DNA from: Ariolimax columbianus
Taxonomy: Eukaryota > Mollusca > Gastropoda > Stylommatophora > Arionidae
Length of the DNA stretch: 64,000 nucleotides
Assembly (NCBI GenBank): GCA_036924085.1
Contig: JAVGWX010000013.1
Location: 50,994,965-51,058,964 of the forward strand
Direction: 5' to 3'
Shown: piece after piece, positions 22,005 to 32,669 of the stretch
Layout: each line of letters starts with the position of its first letter
How positions within the stretch are numbered: the stretch's first letter is position 1
Notes under the pieces: model-generated
Database searches by the model: none
What the model was told of the DNA's origin: nothing
The model's input: the letters and a program-made list of their open reading frames with translations, nothing else
Program-made: the position numbers and the translations under genes

Positions 22005-22190
22005 GGTTAAGTGGTACGTCTCACCATCCGTAGGTGCTGGGTTCGTTCCCCATCGCATCACCGACCGCTACACCGGGGAAGAAAACCCTTAGAAAATGCA
22101 GGAGGAAGCAAACCCTTAAATAAAATTAATGCTGAAGTCGAATGCACTGGGCCGACAGGCCCCAGGACCCCAGGAACGTACTTCTTTCTA
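22005..22190 (+). mobile_element. SINE-2, second copy
   Basis: CACTAGTGGTTAAGTGG (A-box region) and GGGTTCGTTCCCC (B-box region) are followed by ACCGGGGAAGAAAACCCTTA and the core GCTGAAGTCGAATGCACTGG, matching the element at 3616-3814. The head lacks a few 5' bases and the tail is poorly defined. Confidence 0.8.
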
Positions 22191-22708
22191 TGACGCAATC
22201 AAAGGAAAACAGGTGAACATTATTCCAGCCAGAGTACAACTGATTCCACTCACAAAACAGTTACAACAAAATAAATCTCCACAGAATAGAGATGATCTTT
22301 GGAAATTTGGTTTTGTAGCTTCAAACAGACATGAACTATTAGCTTTGTGATTGTGTTAATACATCTTTTCTAACGAAGGAACTGTCCAAGTTGAATGAAT
22401 ATTTGATATCGAAGCACGCTGATAAAGTTGACCAATATATTACTTACTTCATAGAGTTCAAGCAAACGTTTGTAAGCCGCAGCCCAGTTTCTTAGTATGA
22501 TCAAAATGTTTCTTGTCTGAAGGATATAGGCCTCAGAGTATCTTACAGGATAGTACAAATATTGTAAAATGTGGCAAGTCACACAGTATTTGAATACATT
22601 TAATAATACAATCTTTCCAAGAGCTGATTGATAGAAAGAAATCCAAATAACATAATTACCTTTATTCCATTGTGTCTACAAGAACTAAAAGAATGTCAAC
22701 TAGTGTCG
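22191..22708. other. Unassigned sequence
   Basis: Nothing recognised. Confidence 0.45.
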
Positions 22709-22830
22709 AAAATCAACTGTGTCATGGTTTACAATCAACTGAATTTCCATTAAAACTTGACAAAAGCACAAAATCAACTGTGTCATGGTTTACAATCAAC
22801 TGAATTTCCATTAAAACTTGACAAAAGCAC
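22709..22830. repeat. 61-bp tandem duplication
   Basis: Two adjacent, practically identical copies beginning AAAATCAACTGTGTCATGGT; the identity suggests a recent event. Confidence 0.93.
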
Positions 22831-23285
22831 AATACTTGGCCAAGACGCCTTGCTCCTCGCGCAGATTCGTAAAGAATGAACATATCATAAAGAAAAATTA
22901 CTGGCAACAGATTTCAAAGGCTTGTTAATCTTGAAACCAATTGAACAATATTTCCTTCTTTTTTTCTAATATCAGAGCATGAGTTTCGCAATGATTGAAT
23001 GCCAAAGTGGTTTTCTGGCTTTAACTAATGTCATCCCAGTAGTTGTAACAAATACTTCTGTGGTTCATCACTCAGTAGCCAAACAGCTTTGTAACAGATC
23101 CAACAAACCAATAAGTCTAGTTATCAGTAAAATCAATAAAATCAAGTCATTCTCCTGAACGATAAATTATTTAGTAAATTGTGCAATGACAATGTTAAAA
23201 AGTTTCAACTTCTTCTAAAAGTTATAGGCGAGAGCTCGACTTCATCGCCTCGTGTTTCCCATGTGGCTCAGTCTCTCTCAGCAGA

Positions 23286-24270
23286 AAGGTATCCCTGCCT
23301 GCTGAAAGCATCACATAAAGGTATCCCCGCCTGCCGAAAGCATCACATAAAGGTATCTCTGCCTGCCGAAAGAATCACATAAAGGTATCCCCACCTGCGA
23401 AAGCATCACATAAAGGTATCCCCGCCTGCCGAAAGCATCACATAAAGGTATCCCCGCCTGCTGAAAGCATCACATAAAGGTATCCCTGCCTGCCGAAAAC
23501 ATCACATAAAGGTATCCCCGCCTGCCGAAAGCATCACATAAAGGTATCCCTGCCTGCCGAAAGCATCACATAAAGGTATCCCCGCCTGCCGAACGCATCA
23601 CATAAAGGTATCCCCGCCTGCCGAAAGCATCACATAAAGGTATTCCCGCCTGCCGAAAGCATCACATAAAGGTATCCCCGCCTGCCGAAAGCATCATATA
23701 AAGGTATCCCCGCCTGCCGAAAGCATCACATAAAGGTATACCCGCCTGCCGAAAGCATCACATAAAGGTATCCCCGCCTGCAGAAAGCAACACACAAAAA
23801 TACCACACCTGCCGAGGGCATCACACAAAGATATCCCAACTGCCGAGGGCATCACACAAAGATATCCCACCGGCCGAGGGCATCACACAAAGATATCCCA
23901 CCGGCCGAGGGCATCACACAAAGATATCCCACCTGCCGAGAGCATCACACAAAGATATCCCACCGGCCGAGGGCATCACACAAAGATATCCCACCAGCCG
24001 AGGGCATCACACAAAGATATCTCACCGGCCGAAGGCATCACACAAAGATATCCCACCGGCCGAGGGCATCACACAAAGATATCCCACCGGCCGAGGGCAT
24101 CAGACAAAGATATCCCACCTGCCGAGGGCATCACACAAATGTATCCCACCTGCCGAGGGCATCACACAAAGGTATCCCACCTGCCGAGGGCATCACACAA
24201 AGGTATCCCCGCCTGCAGAGAGCATCACACAAAGGTATCCCTGCCTGCCGAGAGCATCACACAAAGCACG
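23286..24270. repeat. Minisatellite, 32 bp x 16 then 31 bp x 15
   Basis: Units of AAAGGTATCCCCGCCTGCCG plus AAAGCATCACAT fill 23286-23800. From about 23800 the unit shifts to AAAGATATCCCACCGGCCGA plus GGGCATCACAC, one base shorter. The last three to four copies (24150-24260) return to GGTATCC types. Two subfamilies from one ancestor occupy separate blocks. Confidence 0.95.
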
Positions 24271-24275
24271 AAATC

Positions 24276-24490
24276 CATAGCTCCAGCGATGAACCCAAAG
24301 ATCCCTCCAGCGATGAACCCAGGGATCCCTCCAGCGATGAACCCAGGGATCCCTCCAGCGATGAACCCAAGGATCCCTCCAGCGATGAACTCATAGATCC
24401 TTCCAGCGATGAACCCAAGGATCCCTCCAGCGATGAACCCATAGATCCCTCCAGCGATGAACCCATAGATCCCTCCAGCGATGAACGTAA
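24276..24490. repeat. Minisatellite, 24 bp x 9
   Basis: Unit CCCTCCAGCGATGAACCCAG plus GGAT. Since 24 is divisible by three, the minus strand reads as an open GFIAGGIP-type repeat; this is an array by-product rather than a gene. Confidence 0.93.
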
Positions 24491-25303
24491 GGATCTCAGA
24501 AAAATTGACATCACGAACCGACCGTCGCAGCTCGAATTCAAACCCCGACCGTCTGAACACTAAGTAAACGGCTTGACCACTTCGCCACAAAAATCCCAAC
24601 TTCTTCTACTACAAACGGACGTAAGATGGCTGTCCAAATGTCATTGTTTGATTCGGTTTGGAGCATAAATTGATACTATATCTTGATGCATTGAACAACT
24701 TTACATTAAAACTGAAATACTGGAAAATGATGACGCAGATTTTTCCAGTATATTTGAAAAGTTATATGAAGATATTAATCTACAGGAAAACGATATTAGC
24801 CTTATACAAGTGAAATGAGTCATTTTTGACTTCATCGGCAAATTGGCATTGTTTAGAAACAACTTCGGTCACCTTGAACTTTCTCAGTTTCCATATTTGC
24901 AGCAGTTAGACAATGACAGACTGAATGATGCCAATTTGGAAATGTATTGTTGTCATTTAGAGGTTACTAAGAATGATATGATTATGTGATTTTCAGATTT
25001 GTAGGAACTTCAGCCTCCGAATGGGCTTACTCATCCGTTGTGGAACTTGTTAGACAACATCCTTGAGTCGATGGAGCCTCAACAATGACTTTGCGGCAAG
25101 GCGCGGCTTAGTTACGTTCGTTCGAAAAATCTGCAAAGCAAATTAGTTCGACTTATTCTCTCTTTTCTTAATAAAGTAAACTGCTTATTACAGAAAATGA
25201 AAAAAATCATATATAGACGAGAAAGGGTTTAGTTTAGTAGTGATGACGTTGCAAAAACAAATATATTCATTGCCAATATGTTAGAACTGAGACTTCTGTT
25301 TAC

Positions 25304-25377
25304 AAATATAGAACCGTATATTGTTGTTGTTATTGTTGTTAACAAATATAGAACCGTATAGTGTTGTTGTTATTGTT
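25304..25377. repeat. 38-bp tandem duplication
   Basis: ACAAATATAGAACCGTATA and a TTGTTGTTGTTATTGTTG run occur twice. Confidence 0.88.
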
Positions 25378-25690
25378 GAATCTCCACGATAATAACTTTA
25401 CTTGTTTGTCCATCTTCAGTCTACTTATGTCGTTAGATGTCGTGCTGAGGTGCAACCTCCTTTGTTTAATTTGTATTTGGGGACAGCAAAAATCCGGTGG
25501 TGACTTGCCAGACCACTCGCAGTAACCCATGGAATACACGATCGCATATTTTATTGACTGGGTGGTGGTGGAAGCGTTAATTAGAGCAAGGTAGACCCGC
25601 AGCCTGTCAGGCGCCATCTATGATGCTCCGATAACCACATAACCAAGACCTGATGCTAATGTAACACTTGTATTTCTCTTTTTGTGGGCA
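25378..25690 (+). repeat. Dispersed repeat R-E, copy 1
   Basis: Aligns with 29640-29960. Shared blocks include CCATCTTCAGTC, GTCGTTAGATGTCGTG, CAACCTCCTTTGTTTA, GGCAAAAATC-like and CAGCCTGTCAGGCG followed by CCATCT. No coding or tRNA-like feature is visible. Confidence 0.68.
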
Positions 25691-25900
25691 CTGAAAATGG
25701 CGTTGATTGGCGGGGTGTCAGTAACTTTTCTGGCATGCAGAGGGTGCTGATGAAAGTCGATCTGGGTCGTCCAGACGTTTGTGTTATGCTTGGCTTCATC
25801 TTTCGTTTCGTTCACTACTACGGGGAACACGTAGATCCCTCACCCCGTTATCCAATCTGTCGTAAAACCGGCTGATTCCAAGGAAATGAGTTTGTGGTCT
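25690..25900 (+). repeat. Dispersed repeat R-J
   Basis: The segment from GCTGATGAAAGTCGATCTGG to CCAATCTG is weakly similar to 41395-41515 (GCTAATGAAGGTAGACCGGG onward, including a GTAGATCCCTCACC-like block). Low-copy unknown repeat. Confidence 0.4.
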
Positions 25901-26184
25901 TGACGAGAATATTTGACCTGGAGCTGACTAACATTTCTGATCAGTACGTGTCTCCTGACCAGACGTAAAGCTACTCTCCCAGATGGCATGTTGTTCAGTT
26001 AGCTGAGCCACATGAATCGCAGGTACTCCGTTAAACCTCATCAGCAAGTGGTGAAATAAAATATATAAGTCTGTCTTGTCTTATTACTATTGTTATTTGT
26101 TGCCTCTTCCGTCAAACCGGCCAACCGTACGCTCTGTAGTCACACAAGGCGCTCGCCTGACTGAGAAGAAAATCCCCGATACAA

Positions 26185-26255
26185 AAAGAGAGCGAGAGAG
26201 AGAGAGAGAGGGAGAGAAAGAGAAAGACAGAGTAAGAGAGTGAGGGAAGAGAAAG
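26185..26255. repeat. (GA)n purine tract
   Basis: AGAGAGAGAGAG runs broken by GGGAGAGAAAG; a CT-rich strand is opposite. Confidence 0.9.
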
Positions 26256-26925
26256 AAAAGAGCCGAACGAAAAGGTCGTGACACATGGGGCCACAGCTGC
26301 CACCCCCGTCCACATGTGCCAATCGTGCGGAAGGGTAACCAGGTTCAGGAAAATACTTCACAGTGACCTGCAGACCTTTATGCTGCCATGCTTGTCCACG
26401 CAAATCTGAGGATGTAACCATCTTTATTCGCTATTGTCAGCAACACCAATAACAACAACAACAACACATACTACTACTACTGCTATTACTACTACTTCTA
26501 CCACTGCTACTCCTACTACTATTGCTATCATTCTATTATGTTTGCATAGATCATATGTGTAGGCTAAAATTCATTTTTGAGCATTTTGAATATAAATTAT
26601 TTTTCATATTGTCTTTCATTTGATAATTTCACGAATGAGTTTATCTAATATTACAAATTTTCGCTAGAATGATTTAAAGTAATTTTTCAAAATGGGTGCG
26701 TTTGCTATGGGAAGAGGTGATGAAAGGAGTGAGGGGGGGGGGGGGGGGGTAGCGGTATTTTGAAAAGGGAGCACTAATTCAGTTATGGTTGACAAGCACT
26801 GGCGAGAAATTATACATTTCATCATAAATTTTCTTCATTATATTTGAAAACTTCAAAGGCACTACAGAGTTCATAAGCCAATTTTTGATTGGCGCTTTCA
26901 CTAAACTATTAAATTATTATCATCA
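26256..26925. other. Unassigned; trinucleotide tract and poly-G17
   Basis: 26448-26525 is a mixed ACA/CTA/CTG-type trinucleotide tract. 26733-26749 is an uninterrupted run of 17 G. The remainder holds nothing recognised. Confidence 0.6.
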
Positions 26926-27085
26926 TGTAGCATGTCCTTTTCCAGAACGTCACCACATGACAGCCGATCTGTAAGACAATCGATTCCTGGCCAGCTCTAA
27001 CACCTCTGCCACTGTTAACTTCAGAGCCTCTGTAATGTCTCATGCCCATCTTCTTCTCGGTCCGTCTGTTCAACTTTCGTCAGGT
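26925..27085 (-). pseudogene. LINE-D 3' terminal fragment
   Basis: ATTATCATCATGTAGCATGTC and the following CTTTTCCAGAACG match the LINE-D ends at 20450 and 20155 on the same strand. The minus strand reads through a decayed C-terminus and an ATGATG-type tail. Confidence 0.6.
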
Positions 27086-27186
27086 ACAAATGTAGTTTTT
27101 AAACCATTGTGGCTATAAAATACTTTTTAATAGCTCACGAATCTAATACGAGTAGTCCATCGGGGTCTTTATATATGACAAGAACA

Positions 27187-27512
27187 AGAATATCACCACT
27201 GCCCCACAAAGTGCATGCCGTAAGAGGCGACTAACTGTGTGCCATGGAATAACACCGGCCATGTTTAGATAGTCTGTTAAGAGTAGCATAGCGCCTAACA
27301 TACTGCCGGGCTACCTTGCACTAGTGTTTGAGTCTAGTAAGATGGACTCGCACATCGGTTAACCACCCTCCGCAGCATCTGTAACCAACGCAGCGAAGTA
27401 ATAAGCTGCTCGAGCCTAGCCCGATAAGCAGGAAATCCTCCACCTGACTACATCCAGCCCACATCTGAGTTGAGACCTGCACAGGGGCATCCGCTCCTAT
27501 AAAAGAGTTGTT
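27187..27512. repeat. Dispersed repeat R-D, copy 1, with (TAA)n
   Basis: Aligns with 31277-31470 and 49548-49860 (AAGATGGACTCGCACATCGG, TTAACCACCCT, AAGCTGCTCGAGCCTAGCCC, GACCTGCACAGG). A (TAA)n microsatellite follows at 27512-27575. In the 31 kb copy it adjoins a LINE-A-like RNase H remnant, so it could be a LINE 3' untranslated region; elsewhere it stands alone. Confidence 0.7.
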
Positions 27513-27599
27513 AATAATAATAATAATAATAATAATAACAATAATATAATAATAATAATATAATAATAAGAATAATACTTGCTTAGGCGTCTGAGGCAT

Positions 27600-27945
27600 G
27601 TTGCGTTGTTCGGTATCATCCATGACCCCCTCCTGCACATTGGTTCCAAATCTCGTCCATAGCGAAAGTGGAGATTACTATCTACTGATCCTTGTCCATT
27701 TACATTAATTATTCACGTGAACTCGAAGATGTCTAATTAAGCGAATCTGAACCCTGAATTGTCTGTTGCACTTAGTACCGGGAAATAGGACACTTCCTTG
27801 CACCAAGGTTGATGTGAGCTGATGAGCGATCGTCTCTAGATATCTTCATTTATTCTTGCTGCGCATGTCTCCAAACACTCCCAGCAATGTGCTGCGCCAG
27901 TCTGTTATTGGTTGAGGATTCTTTCTGCAGAGGTACAGACCAACT
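27600..27945 (-). pseudogene. LINE-E ORF2 3' end, copy 1
   Basis: Homologous to 39005-39365. Shared blocks are CCTGAATTGTCT, TTAGTAC, GACAC, TTGATGTGAGC and CATTTATTCT. The minus strand has DWRSTLLGVFGDMRSKNK and a TKCNRQFR piece, the remains of a C-terminal zinc-finger-like end. Decayed. Confidence 0.55.
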
Positions 27946-28835
27946 AAGACTGATACTAGGACTAAGATTACACAAGAAGCGAAGAGTTCCATTTAACACT
28001 TTGCTCAACTATTATACTCAGTGTAGCTATCTGGCCTACACATTACGGTTTTTTTTCGAAAAAATTATCTATGCTTCTGTCAGCTGTATCACAATGACGT
28101 CAATCTCTTTAATAGGATCATCTTCAATATTTTCCTAGCCGCTGTACAATGTGTACCATGCTGCAGATCTCCCGTCATCGCCTTTCTGCCATTCTGTTAG
28201 CGTTTCTAGTCTCTCACAAGTATTCCCAGCTTACAGTGCAACTATCCGCTAATTTCTTTCGGGTCCTGACAACATCCAGGTTAAGGTAACTATCCAATTT
28301 ATAATAGTCCATTTCTTTGTGTGCCTTACGTTCTGTTATTTGATATAAAGATATCGATCGTGTGGATTTGACGGCTGTCTACTGTAACACTGTTTACCTT
28401 GTTTGTGGTACTTGCCATTCTTATATCGTGGAACATTTCATAAGTCAAGATGGCGAAAATACATTACCAGACACGATAGACTAGTTACTTAGTTGTCATT
28501 ACCATTCATGACAGGATTGTGATTTGTATCTTTGGTTCTCGCACATCATCACAATTTGGCTGGATTACTTCCTCTGCCCCATGTCTGTGAGTCTCAGCGA
28601 GCCAGAATAATAATAGTGCGTCTGTAACTATGTGGATGGTCTTGACTTTCACTCTATGACAACACTTTGTGAATATCTGGAACACTAGTTGGTGCTTGCA
28701 GTACTTCCTGGGCCATTTGTTATGAACATAGAGATTTAGTCCTGGTCACACCCCCGCTGCTTTTAAGGATACCTATTTACGGGAAATGCTTCGGGGGCAA
28801 ATCCAACGCAACCAATCTGCATTCTATGCTATCTC
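27946..28835. other. Unassigned sequence
   Basis: No recognised coding, RNA or repeat feature over about 0.9 kb. Confidence 0.45.
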
Positions 28836-29305
28836 TAGTCGTCTGGATTTATATCTTGCGACTGATTCAAGGTAGTTCGGGACCCCAGAGTGAGGTTGAT
28901 GACCAGCGCAGTTTGTTCCTGCCCGTGATCCAAATATAGCCAAAGTTGCATCATCAAAACAAAACCGTCTGAAGATGTTGCCGTCCTCGAAAGCGTAACT
29001 AATTTACCAACTAACTAACTAATTAACTAACTAACTAACTAGCTAACTAACTAACTAACTAACCAACTAACTAACTAACCAACTAACTAACCAAATAATT
29101 AATTAACTAACCAACGAACTAACTAACTAATTAACTAACTAACTTACTAACTAACATACTAACTAACTAATAAGTTAACTGGTTAACTAACTATAATAAG
29201 TTAACTGGTTAACTAGCTAACTAACTAATTAACTAACTTGCTAACTAACTAACATACCAACTAACTAACAAGTGAACTTGTTAACTAACTAACTAGCCAA
29301 CTAAT
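28836..29305 (+). repeat. Repeat R-G, copy 2, with (AACT)n expansion
   Basis: 28840-29000 matches R-G at 4590-4729. The short AACTAACTA tail of that family is here an interrupted (AACT)n array of about 300 bp with TTAACTGG and CCAACTA variants. This supports microsatellite birth from a retroposon tail. Confidence 0.8.
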
Positions 29306-29639
29306 TTGTGTTTAAGTTTGCAGAAAAAGAACGTTTATAAGTGTACAAATCTACTTTGAGAAATTATTTCTCAAATTTAGCCTATTTATACGTTGAGTTT
29401 GTATCAAAGAACTAACTTCGAACACTGTGTTTAGAATTTAAAGTGCTGAAAAGCTTTATATAAATTTGGAATCAGAATAGTTAATAATGTTAATTGTTAA
29501 ACTGGAATTCAAGAACCAATGACCAATCATCTAATGATTTTCCGATGTTCACATTAGAACAAGTCTACTCTCTATTCAGTAGACAGGACGTAATCAGAGA
29601 GTAAAGTGAATTTATGAAAATGTTCGTACTTAATCTGTA
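29306..29639. other. Unassigned AT-rich sequence
   Basis: Nothing recognised. Confidence 0.45.
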
Positions 29640-29960
29640 ACTTAATCGATCTATCTATCTTCAGTCCTCTTGTGTCGTTAGACGTCGTGAGGAAGTGTGA
29701 CTTCCTTTGTTTCATATTTTTTTGCAGGCAAAAATCAGCTGATGACTTGGCTGGTCATTCCCAGCATCTGTTACCAGCCGTTACGTTCGTAGTCCTTGGA
29801 ATATACAATTGTCTATTTTTAGAACTAGTGGTAGTGGATGAGTAAGTTAGAAAAAGGTAGACCAGCAGCCTGTCAGGCGTCATATATGCCGCCCCGCTAA
29901 CCAAATAACCAAGACCTGATATTATAGCCACACAGTCCTCTTTTTACTGCATATATTCTA
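29640..29960 (+). repeat. Dispersed repeat R-E, copy 2
   Basis: Matches 25378-25690, including ATCTTCAGTCCTCTTGTGTC, GTTAGACGTCGTG and CAGCCTGTCAGGCGTCAT. Confidence 0.68.
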
Positions 29961-29989
29961 TGGACAAGAATCCCTAGAATAATTTGAGT

Positions 29990-30240
29990 AGATTTTTCAT
30001 TAGAATTTTCCTCGAGCAGCGGCTGTATAGTTTACTCTTTTCGATTTCCAACTGTCAAGGGATTTTTAACGTGCGCGCCACTGTACACTGGTGTCTGATC
30101 TCACTACTCAGAGAACACAGGTAATTTTTACTGGATGATCCACGTGAGAAAATTCCGATGTCCACAATGATTTGAACCCGCGATCTCTAGCACCCGAAGT
30201 GAACACCTCACCTCGAGACAGTGTTCCCCCCCCCCCCCCA
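29990..30240 (-). mobile_element. SINE-5, tRNA-derived
   Basis: On the minus strand from about 30220 there is a tRNA-like head with GAGGTGAGGTGTTCACTTCG and a good B box GCGGGTTCAAATC. A body with GTGGACATCGGAATTTTCTC, CAGTGTACAGTGGCGCGC and CAGCCGCTGCTCGAGG follows. A C14 run is at 30226-30239. TSDs were not identified. Confidence 0.65.
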
Positions 30241-30524
30241 ACTGAAATCTCTGTCTTTACTTGTAAACGCTATGTACATTGATTGTTGAATGTGTGTTGT
30301 GGATGTATGCACTTTTTACGATATAAAACATTATACGAAAAATGTATGCATATACAAATATAACCAGATACCCATGTATATACGTATGTATACATGTCTG
30401 AATGTAAGTATGCTTGCGTTTAAGAGTATGTATGCAAGCACGTCAATGTTATGGTACCACGTGTATTTGTAGTAGAAAGACACACACAATAGACTAAATG
30501 ATTTGGAAAACAGAAACAGCGAAA
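30241..30524. other. Unassigned sequence rich in GTATGTATA
   Basis: Contains diffuse TATGTATG/ACATACAT motifs but no clear array. Confidence 0.4.
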
Positions 30525-30625
30525 GAGGAAGAAAAAAAGAAAGAAAAAAAAGAGAGAGATAGAGAGTGTGTGTGTTTGTGTATGTGTGTGTGTATGTGTG
30601 TGTGTATGTGTGTATGTGTGTGTGT

Positions 30626-30660
<35 letters not shown>
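30525..30660. repeat. Purine run then (GT)n microsatellite
   Basis: AAAGAAAGAAAAAAAAGAGAG (30537-30558) followed by GTGTGTGT/GTATGTGT to 30660. Confidence 0.92.
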
Positions 30661-30661
<1 letters not shown>

Positions 30662-30894
30662 TTTTGCGTCGAATGAACTAAGAATACACTGAAGGAAACA
30701 AGCAATGACAACAGGCTCGTTTTATATAATGTTTGGGACTAACTTACAGTTGTATCGCTATATTAGAAACACAGGTTCCTATAAAAAATAAACTGACAAA
30801 AAGTCATAGTTTGTCCAACAAGCCAGTGTGATTCCAGCATGTCATGCGTGCCACCTAACCATTTGCATCTGTGTGTTGTTTTTCTTAATCTATG

Positions 30895-31145
30895 CTTTTT
30901 TTTCTTTCTACTATTCATCTATGTGTTCTTTTTCTTTCTACTCTTCATCTATGTGTTCTTTATCGTTCTACCCTTCATCTATGTATTCTTTTACTTTCTA
31001 TTCTTCATCTATGTGTTCTTTTTATTTCTATTCTTTATCTATGTGTTCTTTTTATTTCTATTCTTCATCTAGGTGTTCTTTTTATTTCTATTCTTCATCT
31101 ATGTGTCATTTTTATTTCTATTCTTCATCTATGTGTTTTTCTTCT
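30895..31145. repeat. Minisatellite, 30 bp x 8
   Basis: Units of TCTTCATCTATGTGTTCTTT plus TTCTTTCTAT-like sequence. Multiple-of-three period gives open plus frames encoding aromatic-rich repeats, which are array by-products. Confidence 0.92.
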
Positions 31146-31276
31146 GTTTCGTCCTCAGATCGAGGTCCCGGTTTCTCTTACAAAGGACATGGTTGTTTGT
31201 AAGGTTGCATTATCTCTATACAGCTGTTTGTCTCATGTCTGCCTCGCGAGGCCAGTATTGTTCTCTCTCCTTCTGC

Positions 31277-31470
31277 GTGAGTTTAAGTCTATTAAGATGG
31301 ACTCGCACATCGGTTAACCACCCTTCGTAAGCGCTAATCCCAAAGCAGTGGAGTATTAAGCTGCTCGAGCCTAGCCCGCTAAGCAGTACGCTCTTCCCCC
31401 GGCTACATCCAGGTCACACCAGAGCTGGGACCTGCACAGGGACATCTGACTCTGTAGAAGTACAAGTTGT
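31277..31470. repeat. Dispersed repeat R-D, copy 2
   Basis: Matches 27300-27512 from AAGATGGACTCGCACATCGG through GACCTGCACAGGGACATC. Confidence 0.75.
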
Positions 31471-31479
31471 CTGATAACT

Positions 31480-32300
31480 AAAAAGTGAGAGTTTCCTGCG
31501 TGAGCATGCAGCTTTGTAGGATGTGTTCCACTATCATGGTATGCTGCCCATATGGACACCTGGCATCTGTCCTAAACCTCATTGTGTTGTAAAGATGACT
31601 CTTGAGTCTATTATTTCAGAAGACGACTTTTTCTTCTTTAGTTTAATCACATCAGATGTCCTTTTTGCAGAAGTGGGAATGTTAATCAGCGGCTTTTCTC
31701 GTAAAGTTGGCTTTAATTAAAGCATTTGCTAAATTACACGTAATGCTAATATTTTCGAGACAGCTCCTCCCCAATTTCCTAGTCTATCAGCAGATTTATT
31801 GCCTTCGATTCTTCGGTTTGAAACGGATCCACTGAATGGCCAACTTTGGATGTTCTATTAGGAGCTGTGTCAGGAAGTTCACACACTGTGAGATCTCCCT
31901 CTTCATGCTGATTTAGCGCTGCTAATACTGACCAGACATCAGCCAGAAATACTGTTTCCTTCTATGATATCTGAATCTTGAATTACAAGCACGGCTGCGG
32001 TCTTAAGTGTCTCCTCTTCCGCCCCGAAGTTATTCCCCTTGAGTTTTTCTCTTCTCTGTACCTTAGTCTATATTAAACCCTCTCTACCCTACATTGAATG
32101 TGGTTTTGTTAACTGAGCCATCTGTATTAACGCGTATCAAAGTTTTTGGCAGGTAGACTCTCCTTGGATATTCTCCAGTGAATGTTTCTCTCCCATGTGT
32201 ACTTCTGAAATATACGCTACTTTCAGAGCACATCGTGTTATACGATGTCCCGTTTGACATTTCAGGCCGCCGCAACAGTTGTAGCAGCATCAGCACTGCT
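31480..32300 (-). pseudogene. RNase H remnant of a LINE-A-like element
   Basis: On the minus strand TDGSVNKTTFNVG (from about 32128) is the first RNase H motif, with KTLIRVN before it. FGAEEETLKTAAVLVIQDSD (about 32030-31970) corresponds to the second block. AIQWIR (about 31840) and EGNKSADRLGNWGGAVSKIL (about 31805-31760) are the last catalytic block. CPYGQHTMIVEHILQSC (about 31555-31500) matches the Cys-rich region near the LINE-A C-terminus. The frame is heavily broken. It is diverged from the 55-63 kb copies. Confidence 0.72.
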
Positions 32301-32399
32301 AGCAGCAGCGCAAGGTATTGTTCAAGTTGAATGTCTGTTAGGATTCCTGGTCCACGAAATGCCCTCTCCTGAACTTAGTTGACTGTGATGGATGTTATG

Positions 32400-32668
32400 G
32401 ATCTGTTTAGTTGTATCTTCTTATTCTCTGTCTTCTCCTTCTTCTTCTTCTTCTTCTTCTTCTTCTTCTTCTTTTTCTTCTCCTTTTACTTTTGTCGTTT
32501 TATTGGTGCTCTGCCATAATTTCTTCAGGCTGTCCAGTCTCTGCATTGCCATGTCAATTCTGGAGCCCATATATTCAAAATGCTTGACCTAATCTATTTC
32601 CTCACCGCTAACTGTAAATTTATGTTAACATTGTGTTTTGTAGATGGTCATTATCTTTGTTTTGTGTA
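32400..32668 (-). pseudogene. LINE-D-like RT thumb fragment with (TTC)n
   Basis: The minus strand encodes KTKIMTIYK (about 32660), VKHFEYMGSRIDMAMQRLDS and LKKLWQSTN (32585-32500), similar to the ENVVHFEYMGSILN segment at 21040. A (TTC)n run lies at 32440-32485. Confidence 0.68.
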
Positions 32669-32669
32669 T

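Larger units (their letters stand above)
23218..24596 (-). mobile_element. tRNA-SINE insertion bearing two minisatellites, 12-bp TSD
   Basis: CAACTTCTTCTA occurs at 23206-23217 and 24597-24608, and removing everything between restores the hAT coding order. The minus-strand 5' end at 24596 is a tRNA-like head of the SINE-3 type (TGGCGAAGTGGTCAAGCCG, then a degenerate B box GGGGTTTGAATTC). The interior is a 24-bp array and a 31/32-bp array. So one retroposed SINE-like element of about 1.38 kb appears to carry or to have grown both arrays. Confidence 0.8.
22975..25090 (+). pseudogene. hAT-superfamily transposase pseudogene, split by a SINE
   Basis: The plus strand gives, in order, LVISKINKIKS (about 23118-23150), KLFSKLCNDNVKKFQLLL (23166-23217), then after the insertion LLLQTDVRWLSKCHCLIRF (24602-24660), SSIFEKLYEDINLQENDISL (about 24748-24806), DFIGKLALFRNNFGHLELSQ (about 24830-24890), LNDANLEMYCCHLEVTK and PPNGLTHPLWNL. 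This is the order of the central hAT/Buster-Charlie-type transposase found in SCAND3/ZBED-like proteins (INxIKSxxLNxRLFxxLC, LLLHTEVRWLSKG, DIFxKLNxxNLxLQG). Stops and frameshifts show decay. An insertion at 23218-24596 splits it and is flanked by a perfect 12-bp duplication. N-terminal zinc finger and terminal repeats are not seen. Confidence 0.82.

Noticed and set aside
23286..24270. CRISPR-like repeat array
   Set aside because: Repeats are contiguous with no unique spacers, unit lengths drift from 32 to 31 bp, and the context is a eukaryotic SINE/hAT locus.
30498..30692. Cys-Val-rich frame and similar frames at 38206-38644 and 40728-41045
   Set aside because: Translations of GT/CA microsatellites.
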